Source: Sphaerosporella brunnea
Taxonomy: Eukaryota > Ascomycota > Pezizomycetes > Pezizales > Pyronemataceae
Direction of reading: 5' to 3'
Length of the DNA: 43,171 bases
NCBI GenBank assembly: GCA_008704415.1
Contig: VXIS01000377.1
Span: forward strand, 1 to 43,171
Position 1 is the stretch's first letter, and each line of letters starts with the position of its first letter. The notes under the pieces were generated by a model. The model was not told where the DNA came from. It was given only the letters and a program-made list of their open reading frames with translations, and ran no database searches. Shown in pieces: positions 29,241 through 39,945 of the stretch. The translations under genes were made by a program, and so were the position numbers.

Positions 29241-31788
29241 TAGAGACCCCGTGTTCTATTCGTTGGATCTATACAGCACGAATCGATGGCTGTTTGTTGC
29301 AATAGAAAATTGATCTGTTCGGACGCTATGGAGGTCTTCCATTGTCTCTATTTCTAGGCTCTCTGGATAAAGTCTTTTTGTTGTTGTGATGAGGATACAC
29401 ATACAGCGTGAAAACGGGCAGGCAAATCTGTTGGTGACGCTGAGACGGAATCGGACGAAACATGCCGGAAGAGCGTAGATCAATGGGCCACCACGACACC
29501 CGGCCAAGTTGTCTCCCCACAACGATCCAGACCATGGCGAAACCCCTAGGCCCATGCCGGAGGCCCGGATTTGCGAAGATTGGCTGGAGCATTCACGGTG
29601 CTGGAGGTTTTGGTTGCCGTCCGGACATTTTTAGCACATGGAACGCTGCACATTGCGAACTCTTTCACCATATCTGGCTCCCCGCTCTGCCGTACCCCTC
29701 TTCAGCTCCTCAGCCTTCCCCCGGATCTCACAATGCAGCTGGCATGCTGCAGGTCGTCTTGTGTTTGCGAGCCCTTCTTCTCTACACCACCTAAAATCCA
29801 CTCTGCTTATCGATCGCAGTTTCAACCACATGCCCTTTGCCGTTCGGACCCACGGATCCCCTATTTCTTTTCATAGGGGCCACAGTCCGGGACGCGGTCT
29901 GCCTTCCACTTAACTCTGAGTATTCTATCCGAAAATTTGTCGAACGGTCCATTTGGCGCCCCTCTGGCCTCAACCTTTTGACCGGCAAGTGACGTGAAGC
30001 ATCCGTCGTGGAATCCAATCTGCAAAACTGCAATCACGGGAGCTTTTGCCTGAAAACGGTCACGTGGATGGCTATATACTGACAGCCGTCCGTGTTTTGT
30101 TTTGTTTTGATCATATTGTATTCGACCGCTTGCGGCCATGACATATGGACTGGGGCCTGCGGCCCTTCTAAGGAAAAGACACAAAGGAAATAGACACAGG
30201 AGATAGACAAAAGAAATCGTGCCCGATAAAAAAACACACACCAAGGAGAGATAGGCCATTACATGGTGCCATTGTCGGGCCAGCATCCAATCTTTGTACT
30301 GTAGAGGAAATCCAGCACTGCCTCTGTACATCTATCGTCTGCCAGCAAATCGACCACCGAGGTGGACGGCCAGCGCTTCCTTCTCCCGCCTTCCCGGGCA
30401 GCGTCTTTAACTGCTTTCCACAACACCATCTGCTCTGCCTTGCACCTCCTACAAAACTTAAAAAGATGGCTGCGAGTCTGAACGGCACCCACCGATACTC
30501 CACTCGCCAGCCATGTGCCAGTAGAGAGTCTCTGCACGAACAATGTGGGGCGGGGGAGTAGCCATTGCCCTGGTCCCGGCTCGCCATGTTGCAGCCGTTT
30601 CAAGGCTCTTGACAGCCGTCAATGTTGTGCGGAGCTCGTAGGGGAAGGCCTCTCCTCAGTGGCCGAGTGATCGGAGGTGCTGATATCCTTTTCCTTTCCA
30701 GTCCTCCTCTCTCAGAGGTAGACAGCTCAATCGACATTACTCCTTCGCCCACATCCGCACCCTGTGCTCCCAGTCTCGCCAACAGTCAGCACGTGTAAAC
30801 CGAAGCTTTTCATCTGGTAGCGCCACAATCCGGCAAGGGGGAGCGCTTATCCAGCACAGCCTAGAGAAAACGCACAGCACGTTGCCTTTCCGGGAGTCAT
30901 TCTTTGCTTAATGGGAGTAGATCTCCACCAGTTCAAGTGTTATAATTTAAAACAACCCACATTTTCCGGGATGCATAACCGCTGCTGGCGACAGCCGCTA
31001 TCAATTCCGCGTCGCTGGAAGATTTGAGGAAAATAGAGCTTATTCGAACCGCCGAAACATTGGAGTATTGATGGTGTCTAAGGGAGGTGTATTTATCGCT
31101 AGGCCTTGGTCCATGCGAATGTTTCCTCGCGTGTTGTTTCGGCCGAGAGTGGGAACGTGGGACAAGAAATATGCGGATCAGGTTAAGGCCATAGGTTGGG
31201 CGCCATACCATTCGACCTGAGCTCCCGGATTATCTTGGGAACCGTGGCTGCGTTTGCCGCGGGGATCCGTCTTTGTGATCCGTCTTTGTGATCGACGCCA
31301 GTGGCTGCCGATAACCCCAGGATCTGGATATATCCTGAAGTGGGTGTTTGAGTCGTCTCCGCATGTCTTCAAAGTCGCGGGGGGAGAGAAGGTTGATGGA
31401 TAATAACGCCATCTTGAGGCTCGGTCCGTGCCGAGATCGCATAGAATTCTTTCCTACTCAACGCCACCGGCTACTGGCTTCATAACCACCGCTCTCCTGT
31501 GAATACTCCCTCGATGAGGTCCGACTTGGCGACACCAACAATGAGGTCAGCAGCACGTGAGTGTGGAGCCCTTCATCCACTAGAAACCTGAGTACTGCGT
31601 GTATGCAGAGGTGGAGGTCTGAGAATTATGGTGGGTGCGCACCTAGCATTCATCCATGAGGCACCAGATTTCGAGCATATCTCGGCCAGTTCAAACCCAG
31701 CGATGGATATGAACCCTAACCCGGCTGATCAAAGTTCAAAACCCAGCCAGGTACAAGTATTATGATTGCAGGTGGCGCCGGAGGAGGA
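29241..31788. other. No gene recognised
   Basis: Several open frames of 60-150 codons overlap on both strands around 29460-30780. None shows a domain, and splice signals do not link them convincingly. Around 31706-31716 there is a short CCCTAACCC. Confidence 0.3.
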
Positions 31789-32740
31789 GATTTAACCCAT
31801 ATCTTTGCCGGTTGAACACCAGCAAGCACGCCGACGGCAGCAATAGATTGCAGGCATTGGGAAGGCCAAGGACGGGTGTCCCGAGGAGACACAGCGACCA
31901 GCTCGAGGTCGCAAGCTAGCTGGAGGAGAAGTGGCAGCAGCGGGGACACAGGAGGAGATTGTGCTTATAATCCGTTCACACGAGAATCACGGGGTTGCTA
32001 AGTCACCATTCCGAGGGGACGGGGGATTGCGTGTACCGGTACCAGGTGTACCTGCCGGAACAGTGGTGGGTCTGTCAACCTACGAGGTTCAGGGCTACGT
32101 GCTGGAGATTTTCCCCACACCTTGGTCAGTTCAACACCAACAAGCAGTGTGTCGATGGAAACGGATTCAGGGCGTTCAGGAGGCCAGGATGGGTACTCTC
32201 AGGCCCAACCGCAGCCTGGTAAAGCTGGTGGGGTAGCAGGAGGGGGAGGAGATATTTACCAGTTCAACACCAACAAGCCCGGCGATGCCGGTAATAAATT
32301 CGGTACGTATAAGGGGCCTAGAACAAACATTCTAGGCCTTGAAACATGGAAAATGGGTGCTGGCAAGGGAGGGGGATCTCTCAGTACAGGTTCATCTCGG
32401 TAGGCATACCCGAGATGATTCAGCAGCAGCCCCTTTTGCTGAGTCGAATACGTCGTGTATACGTGGCTGGTGTAGTCCCGAGAACAGCTGGTAGGGTGCG
32501 TACCTACCAGCTGGAGCCGCAGGGAGAGTTTTGGCCATATCATTACCGGTTCGATACCAGAAAGCACACCGGCAATGGATTTAAGGCGTTCAGGAGCCTC
32601 AGGATAGCTACTGCGTGATAAAACAGCTGCCAGGTAAAGGTAGCGGGGTAGCAGGGTGGGGGGGGGGGGGCAGGAGGGGGTTATTTCGGCCATCACTTCA
32701 TCAGTTCAACCTCAGCAAGCACAGCGGCTACGGCAATTGA
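31789..32740 (+). repeat. Decayed coding repeats with a QFNTNKH-like core
   Basis: At least five diverged copies of a unit of roughly 60-90 bases occur near 31789-31870, 32110-32200, 32250-32330, 32530-32610 and 32685-32740. Translated in shifting plus-strand frames they give QFNTNKQCVDGNGFRAFRR, YQFNTNKPGDAGNKF and YRFDTRKHTGNGFKAFRS. Between units are Gly-rich linkers (GGVAGGGGD). Frames are broken by stops and shifts, so this is a remnant of a tandem-repeat protein rather than a working gene. I do not recognise the family. Confidence 0.45.
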
Positions 32741-34436
32741 GTCAGCACCATATGGACCCATACGCCAGACCATCTCAGCTTGAGCGGTGGAGCGTGCCAA
32801 CTACCAGGGTGAGCTGTCATCATACCTGGGGCTAACGCTCTTGCAGAGGTTTGGTTTGTAAGCCGGTTTGTTGCCTGTATGCGACCGCTAACGATCATGA
32901 CAGACCCAACTCTCAGAGGTGGGCCTCATGCTCACCAGCTGTGCTTCAGCGAGTACTGCAGCACCAAGCACCGCACACACGCCTGTGCTGATTCCCAGGA
33001 ACAGAGTTTTCGCGATTAAAAATAAAAACTTATCGGAAGAAGTGCAAGTCTTGAGACCTAAAAACCAGATTTTGGAGACCTGGCAAGGCCGGCGTTTAGC
33101 AATATTTACTCGATTGCACCGCTTTGAAACCGGGAAGCCGCCAATGGACTGTTTTCTCTAACGGAGCGTCTTGTTGTTGACGAACTTTTTATATCTCATG
33201 ATCTGGGCTGGGTGCCGGCCGCCGAGAAGACGTATCGGAAGCGGCAACGTATTGAAGTTTTGCAGCATATACATCACTAAAAGTGTTAAGTGGCTTGGTG
33301 AAGGAGACGAGGCGAGCTGGCTGGAGATTTAACTCAGAATTTATATCCGCACAAAAGTCGAAGCGCCCCTCTAGCTGCCCCTGCGCCTTTCCTTTGCCCC
33401 TTTGCCGTCCCCACTCTTCGTGCAATCAACCACGCGCCTCGCGCCGCCCCAGGCTGGCCGCTATTCACCCTAGCGGTCGCGCCACTCGGCCAGCAGCTGG
33501 CCCAGCCACTGGCGTGCTTGCTCGTCCAGGAAGGCGAAGATGTTCGGCGGCACATAGCTGCGCTTCTTGAGTGCCATCTGCACGAACCTGCAGCTGAGGG
33601 TTTTGCACCGCGTCCCCCTCACTGGTCAATTGCTCGCGTGGTTGGCTATGCGCGATGGCGGATCAGTGCGCGCGCTGTTACTGGCCTCCGAGTGGCAGAG
33701 GGTGCGACCGGTACTGGAGAGGGCTGCGGTGACCTTGGCACGAGCAGTTCTGTAGGGGTTTGATGCAATCGAAGACCTCACGAGGCTGGCTCGATCTTGG
33801 GATCGAAGCTCAATGATTTCTCCAGCAAGTTTTTTTTGCGCGCAAATGGGCGAGATCTCTCCATCGGGTGCTTTGCACCACACATGAGCTCAATCATTTG
33901 GCTTGATTGGCGGGCCACAAGTAATATGTACGTAGGGAGGTTCTGCTTCGTCCGACATTGCATTTTTGCAGCATTAGGTCACACTGGTGTGCACACATAA
34001 GCGTCTGTGCGTTGTCGGGTGTACAGGATATCTGGAATCTCCGCATATCATAAGTGGAAGCGCTGGCTAGCAAGTACATCAGACACCGCAACCTCAATGC
34101 ATGAAGTCTTTTCGTTGGTTGTGGGCACACGTCACGTCCCATACAGGACTGTGAACTGCCATTGAGGGCCGTATTTACAGGTTTAGTGGGTTCGACGTGC
34201 AATAATCTGATTCACGGGTACAAGATATCTCAGACAATGCTAACCCCGCCCCGCCCTCATCGCCTAGAATGCGGCCCTGACGTCGCCCTTTCCTAGCGCG
34301 GAGACTCCCAAGGGGTCCAGCCGCAAGCGCCGGCCGGCCGGACGGCCGCGCCTCGCATCAACCATCTTAAACCTCAATCTCTCCCCGACCTCCATCCATC
34401 CCAAACCTAAACCTCTCCCGGACCTCAATCCAACCC
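32741..34436. other. No gene recognised
   Basis: GC-rich stretch at 33360-33760 with a minus-frame peptide ALKKRSYVPPNIFAFLDEQA ending near 33468, possibly a gene fragment. No start, splice site or domain could be set. Confidence 0.3.
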
Positions 34437-34439
34437 ACA

Positions 34440-34850
34440 CCTTCTCCTCACACACACCATCGATGGTACAGCGCGTACCACCCCTGCAAGAACCGCACTT
34501 TCGCGCTGTGGGAGGCGGTCCTCACCGAGGCCTTCAACCACGTTAAAATTTCTAACAGGTTCCCGCTCCTTTACAAACCGGGTGTGCACGCTGTCAGGAA
34601 GGACAACCACCTTTACACGTCCGGCACTTCCATGGTTGGCCTGGGGATGGTCAACGTTCGGAAACGCGGAATTCCAGACATGGTTGCATCCCCGACTCGC
34701 CGGAGACTGTTGCAGCAAGACAGAAGCAGATTGAATACGAAAGGCAATTTGCCAGGAAAATCCGGTTTATTTAGGTGCGTAAGCATTTCATCTTATTTTT
34801 TCCCCATCATCTCAAACCGGGTGCTAAACTCCAACCAGATGCTTGCATGA
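34440..34850 (+). CDS. Exon-like open frame, unknown product
   Basis: The frame is open from about 34440, contains RWYSAYHPCKNRTFALWEAV and FPLLYKPGVHAVRKDNHLYT, and stops at 34850. No ATG lies in frame before about 34632, so it would have to be an internal exon or a fragment; GTGCGT near 34773 could be a splice donor. Composition (Trp, Tyr, aromatic clusters) looks coding. Family not recognised. Confidence 0.3.
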   Translation, partial: PSPHTHHRWYSAYHPCKNRTFALWEAVLTEAFNHVKISNRFPLLYKPGVHAVRKDNHLYTSGTSMVGLGMVNVRKRGIPDMVASPTRRRLLQQDRSRLNTKGNLPGKSGLFRCVSISSYFFPIISNRVLNSNQMLA

Positions 34851-35891
34851 TACTCTGCAGACATCTTCTCGAATTTTTGCCTGTCAACTGGTGGCAACAG
34901 GGCTGGGATGAGGGTGTTTCCATTAGCTGCGATGCAAGGCGACAGCCATTCTCAATATGTGGTTGTGGTATATGATATCATGGGTAGGCCCTTCACCTGG
35001 AGTCTTGGACTGCTGTTTAGTACATTCTGGCGGGAAATATGCTAACGGCTTGGCTGTTCTGCTCGCTGATTCGGAATGTTTGATGTGCAGCAATGATAAA
35101 CAAGAAACATGTCTGAGTTGATTTTATTCAATCTGAATCGTACTTCGATTTTGGGCCTGTAAAACAATACCATAGCTAGCTAATCCTGTCTCCGTTGCCG
35201 TGAAGCTGTCTACAGCTGCTCCTATTTCTGCTGCTCCCCGTTCACCACCAAGCAAAAGAAAGACCCAGGAAAATAAACAGGTGACTCCATCTCCTCCAGA
35301 AGAGGAGGCCGAGGTGGAAGACAAAGAGAACGGAATGGAAGCGATGTGGCAGAGCTACCAGCTCGCCCTCGACCATTGAAAAGGGTGCGTATGTTGAACA
35401 ACGAGGTTATGACGCGATCAACAGGATCTTAATCCTCTTTGACGCCGGAGGGTAAGCGTCAGATCTAGATATACCTACCCAATGCAGTTAGTAGTGTGGC
35501 GTTTTACTGTCGTGGGAAACGGAGATTATTGTCATCCGCTGAAAACCACAGAAGGTGACTGTTACTGAGCCTTGGAAGGAGTTGTTGCATTAACGAGTCC
35601 TGCGTGTGACATTCAAAGCCTGCCTATCCAACGATAAACATACGGTGTCGACTACGCTACGACCACCAGTGAACCTCGATGTGGAGGATCATCGTTTTGT
35701 GCGGCGTCGACACCGCCAACTGCTGCCGTAAACACCATAGGAACGTGAATTCCCAACGCGGCCATCGCCGCTCATGAGCAGCCTGTTCCATGCAGTAGGC
35801 TAGCATCACCAGCTACCAACTGGCATTTTCAGGCGGCGGCGGGTAGGCTTTCTAATCCATCGCGTTTGAAAGACTCAATCGAACCATTAAT
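34851..35891. other. No gene recognised up to the palindrome edge
   Basis: Short frames only. A possible small frame near 35210-35380 (acidic, EEEAEVEDKENGMEA) lacks a clear start. Confidence 0.3.
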
Positions 35892-36039
35892 TAGGATAGT
35901 GCTACTTCGCCGACTCCGGACCGCACATCTCTGCAGAGCTCTAAGCATTGCCCGTGTATTCATCGGACTAATTCTGCTCGTGATTGCAAACCCGAACCCG
36001 AACCCCAGCCAATAGCTAACTTGGTGGTGGTTTGGTTTA

Positions 36040-36170
36040 CTTTATACAGAGTCTATACAGAGTTTATACAGCATTCAATACAGAATCTATGCAGCGCCCG
36101 GTGTATATACCGCGCAGCCAGCAAATCATCGATTGCGCACTTATACAGCGTTTATACAGCTTTACACACG
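36040..36170. repeat. TTATACAG short repeats (mirror copy 42893-43023)
   Basis: About six scattered TTATACAG/CTATACAG units, e.g. near 36051, 36063 and 36142. They lie upstream of the open frame at 36214. No function is seen. Confidence 0.6.
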
Positions 36171-36213
36171 GAACGTGACTGTAAATTGATTATGTAACTA
36201 CAAAGAACTGCCC

Positions 36214-36705
36214 GTGGCCAATGTCAACTCCAAGAACCCCTGCCTCCGTCAGAACCCTCCGCGTCATGGAAAGCTTGCCGTGCTTCCCGACAAGCCTCAT
36301 TTGCTGCTACAAGTGAGTTTATTAGCTTTTTCTCTGCCTGCTGGTACACATTGTTTGAAAATTAAAACTTTAGCAGCGAACCCTTTGTTCCTCCCGGAGC
36401 ACCGCAGGCCATTTCCTACAGTGCTGGATGCCGCTCTGGCAGTCTCGGCAGCCACAATGTCTGCAACCTGGCTAGAATCGACCAGGTGGCCGGTAGCTGA
36501 GGCTGAGATTTCAGGAGCGGCCTGTTTACGTGGTCAACCTCGTTTCTTACAGGGCTTAGAACTGTCCGCGCCGGCCGCAAAAGCGATTGTAGCAACGTTA
36601 AGCTGTCGGGCTGGTCGGAAGCTTAGAGAAAAGCCAAAGAGAGTACAGACGCACCGGAAGAGGGGCTTGGGTCGACGCCATGCTGATGCCCACGCCACGC
36701 AATGA
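36214..36705 (+). CDS. Unknown open frame, 163 residues (left arm)
   Basis: ATG at 36214. Family not recognised. It is rich in Pro, Arg and Ala with a hydrophobic stretch (HLLLQVSLLAFSLPAG) about residues 29-44 and a basic end (REKPKRVQTHRKRGLGRRHA). A GTGAGT at 36313 and TTTAG near 36374 could mark an intron, which would give a 67-residue product with another C-terminus. The frame may be chance. An identical copy lies in the right arm. Confidence 0.25.
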   Translation: MANVNSKNPCLRQNPPRHGKLAVLPDKPHLLLQVSLLAFSLPAGTHCLKIKTLAANPLFLPEHRRPFPTVLDAALAVSAATMSATWLESTRWPVAEAEISGAACLRGQPRFLQGLELSAPAAKAIVATLSCRAGRKLREKPKRVQTHRKRGLGRRHADAHATQ

Positions 36706-37351
36706 TGGCACTGGCGATGATAAGCTCCGACCATGGAACTCATTCTACCCCGAAGGCCACGGGGCTTTTAGCGATTAAAGGTGGCGTCAGGAGCCAGATT
36801 GCGTCGTAGAAGCGCATTCTAGTCTCTCCCATGTGTCGGCAGGTGCATATTTACACAGAGTGATATGTAGTGAAGTAGTGAAGCACCGCAAGGGGGTCTC
36901 GCTGCGTGTGGCGAGCACAGTGGAGCAGAACAACCTTCTCCCGCCCAGGACCAGCGCATTTGGGCGCGACGATTTTCGAGTACGGCCTGCCGGCTGTTGC
37001 GTGCAGCCTGGCCGCCGGCCCCAGGAGTAGGCTTAGTCCTAGGGGGTGGGGTGACGTTCAGTGGATGGTCGATAATTGCACCATGAACCGTCTTTTGCTG
37101 ACGGAGGCAAACCGAGAGGCCTTTTGCCTTGAACGCAATGGCAACAGTTGGTCCAAGGCTGCGCCATCTAGAACAGACTCTTCTTTAAAAGATCAACATT
37201 CACAGCAACTGCCGTGCCCGACGTGGCGATAGTGCCAGGTCCCGTCTTGAGGCCTGACGCGGGGTGAAACAACGAAGTTCTCAACTCCTCCACCGTGCGA
37301 CCTCTGCCCCTACCAGGGCCCACCAGTCAATCATTCCCGGCATCTGAGAGA

Positions 37352-37459
37352 TGGAGTCTGAAGAGGAGGAGACCGAAGAGCACGAGCACGCGGAGATAAG
37401 AGACGTCCCGATCACCCCTGCCATCAATCTATCAGTCGAGCGGCGCTTTCTCACATAAC
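37352..37459 (+). CDS. Short acidic open frame, 35 residues (left arm)
   Basis: ATG at 37352, TAA at 37457-37459, one base before the ATG of the next frame. Starts MESEEEETEEHEHAEI. It could be an upstream ORF of 37460-37723 or the first exon of one gene. No family likeness. The mirror copy is 41604-41711 on the minus strand. Confidence 0.25.
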
Positions 37460-37723
37460 ATGGCTTATCTCTTGAATGCCCGCTTTGATACAAGAACAAA
37501 GACGCAGACGTGGATGACCCTGCTGGCATACCTTCAAGAGCAGACTGGACCCGCTTCTGGTGTCAAGATTTGCACCCAGCCGGTGAGCTACACCGACGGA
37601 AATCAAAAGCAGGCATATTTAGCCGCTGCGAAAGACACCCCCGCATTTTCCGACTACCATAACTGCTACACGATTTCCAAAGCAGTAAAGGAGTACAGGG
37701 AACTGTGTTCCTATTCATTGTGA
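37460..37723 (+). CDS. Unknown protein, 87 residues (left arm)
   Basis: ATG at 37460, TGA at 37721-37723. Composition is protein-like (LLNARFDTRTKTQTWMTLLA, SDYHNCYTISKAVKEYREL) with two Cys, no signal peptide or membrane segment. Family not recognised. Directly preceded by the acidic short frame. Confidence 0.4.
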   Translation: MAYLLNARFDTRTKTQTWMTLLAYLQEQTGPASGVKICTQPVSYTDGNQKQAYLAAAKDTPAFSDYHNCYTISKAVKEYRELCSYSL

Positions 37724-37901
37724 ATCTGGACCCCGCGGTGGAAACAGAAGGGCAGGCGGACCAACCAGTGGAACAAGATTCGAATTGGCATTCACTGGTT
37801 GTTTAGGCCAAAAAAAAAAACGGTCTCCTACCCGGTCACACGGCCGCGAGATGGCAGGATTCTAGCTGCTCCGCATAACGCTAGACCACCACATCAACAA
37901 C

Positions 37902-38201
37902 ATGGCGGCAACCAACGACAACAACTTCCAGCTCGTGGTGCGTAGACTCCGATGTCTACTGTGTGCAGGTGGGCACACCACCGCCCATTGTACTGTCCCG
38001 ATCGCCTGGACTCTCCCACCCTTTGAGCGCGTAAAGATTTGATGTTCCGACGTTCAGCGGGTCGCCGTTGAGGCGGCCGTTCGAGCGCAGCTGCTGAGCC
38101 TCCGCCAGCGCCGCGGTGCGACCAACCACGTGCGCAGGATTGTTGTAGTGTTTGTGAAATCTTTCCGCCTTCTGTATGCTGTGAGATTCGGGCTGCGCTG
38201 A
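37902..38201 (+). pseudogene. Zinc-knuckle-like protein gene, copy 1, broken (left arm)
   Basis: Homologue of the intact gene at 38823 (see there), with the same leader CCACCACATCAACAACATG-type upstream. The frame is stopped by TGA at 38040-38042, where the intact copy has a Trp codon, after 46 residues that include the Cys-Cys-His-Cys motif. The rest of the frame (SDVQRVAVEAAVRAQLLSL) continues to the TGA at 38199-38201. The truncated product could still hold the knuckle. Confidence 0.7.
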
Positions 38202-38206
38202 CCATC

Positions 38207-38863
38207 ATGGACGGCGCTTCTGCTGTCCCTACCGGCGAGGTTACCAGCATCATCAACTGCGCTTCTGCTGTCTTCCAGGTTACCGGCATCATCAACGGCG
38301 CTTCTGCTGTCTACCAGGTTACCTGCATCATCAACGGCGCTTCGGCTATCCCTACCGACGAGCCGACCGCCTCTGCCGCCTCTGCCGCCTCTGCCGCCTC
38401 TGCCGCCTCTGCCGCCTCTGCCGCCTCTGCCGCCTCTGCCGCCTCTGCAGCCCCTACCTCCGCTCCGTCCGCGGTCCCGACTTCGTTTTGGGCAGACATC
38501 CTGAACGCTGTGAATCCCTTCACTGTGGTGGCCAATGCCACCAAAATGGCCGAGCCGGCCATCAAGGCGGTGGCGGGTGGGACCCTGGGGGTCTTTTCGT
38601 CTGTTGTTTTTCCGGGCATCCTCGCCATCATCGCATTCAACTACCATGTCCCGATGCTCGACAAGCGCTCCGACGAGCAGGTTGACCGCCTGACCACGGA
38701 TCATATCAGGCTCGGCAGAATGCAGTACGTCAACGCCTTTGTCCCACACAGCGACTGCGTCCTAGGGTTAGCCCTAACCCTTTCTTCTGCTCCGCACAAC
38801 GCTACACCACCACATCAACAACATGTCCGCTACCAACGACGGCTTCCAGCTTGTGGTGCGTAG
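38207..38863 (+). CDS. Rearranged copy of the two-membrane-segment protein gene (left arm)
   Basis: 218-residue frame related to the gene at 4750-5562. The signal peptide is missing: the frame starts five bases after the stop of the broken knuckle gene. A 14-residue repeat (IINGASAVYQVT-type; 42 bp) is expanded to about three units, and the ASA stalk, coded by about nine to ten GCCTCTGCC units (38371-38450), is longer than in the other copy. It keeps the first membrane segment (LGVFSSVVFPGILAIIAFNY) and DEQVDRL...GRMQYVNA. The sequence departs one codon before the intron of the intact gene and runs through a head-to-head telomeric motif into the next gene's leader. Probably a non-functional or altered fragment. 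Confidence 0.5.
   Translation: MDGASAVPTGEVTSIINCASAVFQVTGIINGASAVYQVTCIINGASAIPTDEPTASAASAASAASAASAASAASAASAASAAPTSAPSAVPTSFWADILNAVNPFTVVANATKMAEPAIKAVAGGTLGVFSSVVFPGILAIIAFNYHVPMLDKRSDEQVDRLTTDHIRLGRMQYVNAFVPHSDCVLGLALTLSSAPHNATPPHQQHVRYQRRLPACGA
38764..38781. repeat. Head-to-head telomeric motif (left arm; mirror 40284-40301)
   Basis: AGGGTTAG, then CC, then CTAACCCT: TTAGGG-type and CCCTAA-type units facing each other. This order is what a fusion of two telomere ends leaves behind. It is at the break point of the membrane-protein gene copy. Confidence 0.7.
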
Positions 38864-39119
38864 GCACCGATGTCAACTCTGTCCTGGCGGGCACTCCACC
38901 GCCCATTGCACGGTCCCCGTCAACTGGACTCTGCAACAGTTGGAGCGCAGAGCCATATGGCGTTCCGACGTTCAGCGGGTCGCCGTTGAGGCGGCAATGC
39001 GAGCGCAGCTGCTCAGCCTCCGCAACAGCCGCGGTGCGACCGACCGCGTGCGCCGGATTGTTGTTGAGTTTGTGAAATCCTTCCGGCTTCTGTACGCCGT
39101 TAGATTCGGGCTGCGCTGA
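38823..39119 (+). CDS. Zinc-knuckle-like protein, 98 residues, intact (left arm)
   Basis: ATG at 38823, TGA at 39117-39119. Residues about 17-29 read CQLCPGGHSTAHC, a C-x2-C-x3-H-x4-C arrangement close to, but one residue shorter than, the retroviral CCHC knuckle (C-x2-C-x4-H-x4-C). The rest is basic and mainly helical (VQRVAVEAAMRAQLL, RVRRIVVEFVKSFRLLYAVRF). A knuckle suggests RNA or single-strand DNA binding, but the family is not recognised. It differs from the broken copy 1 at many positions yet keeps the knuckle, which argues that the motif is real. The spacing of the two copies is 921 bases. Confidence 0.55.
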   Translation: MSATNDGFQLVVRRHRCQLCPGGHSTAHCTVPVNWTLQQLERRAIWRSDVQRVAVEAAMRAQLLSLRNSRGATDRVRRIVVEFVKSFRLLYAVRFGLR

Positions 39120-39304
39120 CAATCACGTACGTGATTCTGGCAGCCGGGGCACCCACAACAGCACGTTCGCAACCATCGACAGACAAGGACGGTGTGCGGA
39201 CTTTCCGCACTTTAATGTGTCTGTACGATATGATGGCAGCCGTGCGCAAACTGCACACATTTCTGTTTTGCCTCGGAACCCCGTCGGAACGGCTGGCAGA
39301 TGGA

Positions 39305-39492
39305 GGGCGTGTGATAGCCTTGGCCTTGCAGCAATCAAATTCCCGCATAGGTAAGAAAAAGCTCTAACCCGCTGGTATTTGCGTGAAGTGTCTGATAGAA
39401 GAATGGCAGTTTCCTGGAGGCGAATTTTACAGGCGTTATGGATAACCTATTTCGCCACGAAGGCAGGGTTCCGGCAGCGGCTGTTTCGAGTC
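39305..39492. repeat. Dispersed repeat at the palindrome centre, left half
   Basis: Mirror image of 39573-39760 and homologous to 19953-20154 in reverse orientation. With its partner it forms the innermost part of the palindrome. Confidence 0.85.
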
Positions 39493-39572
39493 ACCGAAGT
39501 CCCCAATGACGCCGTGTCGTTATTGGCCAATATATTGGCCAATAACGACACGGCGTCATTGGGGACTTCGGT

Positions 39573-39760
39573 GACTCGAAACAGCCGCTGCCGGAACCCT
39601 GCCTTCGTGGCGAAATAGGTTATCCATAACGCCTGTAAAATTCGCCTCCAGGAAACTGCCATTCTTCTATCAGACACTTCACGCAAATACCAGCGGGTTA
39701 GAGCTTTTTCTTACCTATGCGGGAATTTGATTGCTGCAAGGCCAAGGCTATCACACGCCC
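39573..39760. repeat. Dispersed repeat at the palindrome centre, right half
   Basis: Matches 19953-20154 apart from a 14-base gap. The 40 bases between this and the axis also match about 12894-12928 (GAAGTCCCCAATGACGCCG and onward), where the sequence then continues differently exactly at the axis position. Confidence 0.85.
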
Positions 39761-39945
39761 TCCATCTGCCAGCCGTTCCGACGGGGTTCCGAGGCAAAAC
39801 AGAAATGTGTGCAGTTTGCGCACGGCTGCCATCATATCGTACAGACACATTAAAGTGCGGAAAGTCCGCACACCGTCCTTGTCTGTCGATGGTTGCGAAC
39901 GTGCTGTTGTGGGTGCCCCGGCTGCCAGAATCACGTACGTGATTG

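Noticed and set aside
38054..38749. 231-codon Gly/Arg-rich open frame antisense to the membrane-protein gene (and its mirror at 40316-41011)
   Set aside because: It arises from the complement of the GCCTCTGCC repeat and the membrane-segment codons; the sense frame has a homologue at 4750-5562 with a signal peptide and intron, the antisense frame has none that holds together.
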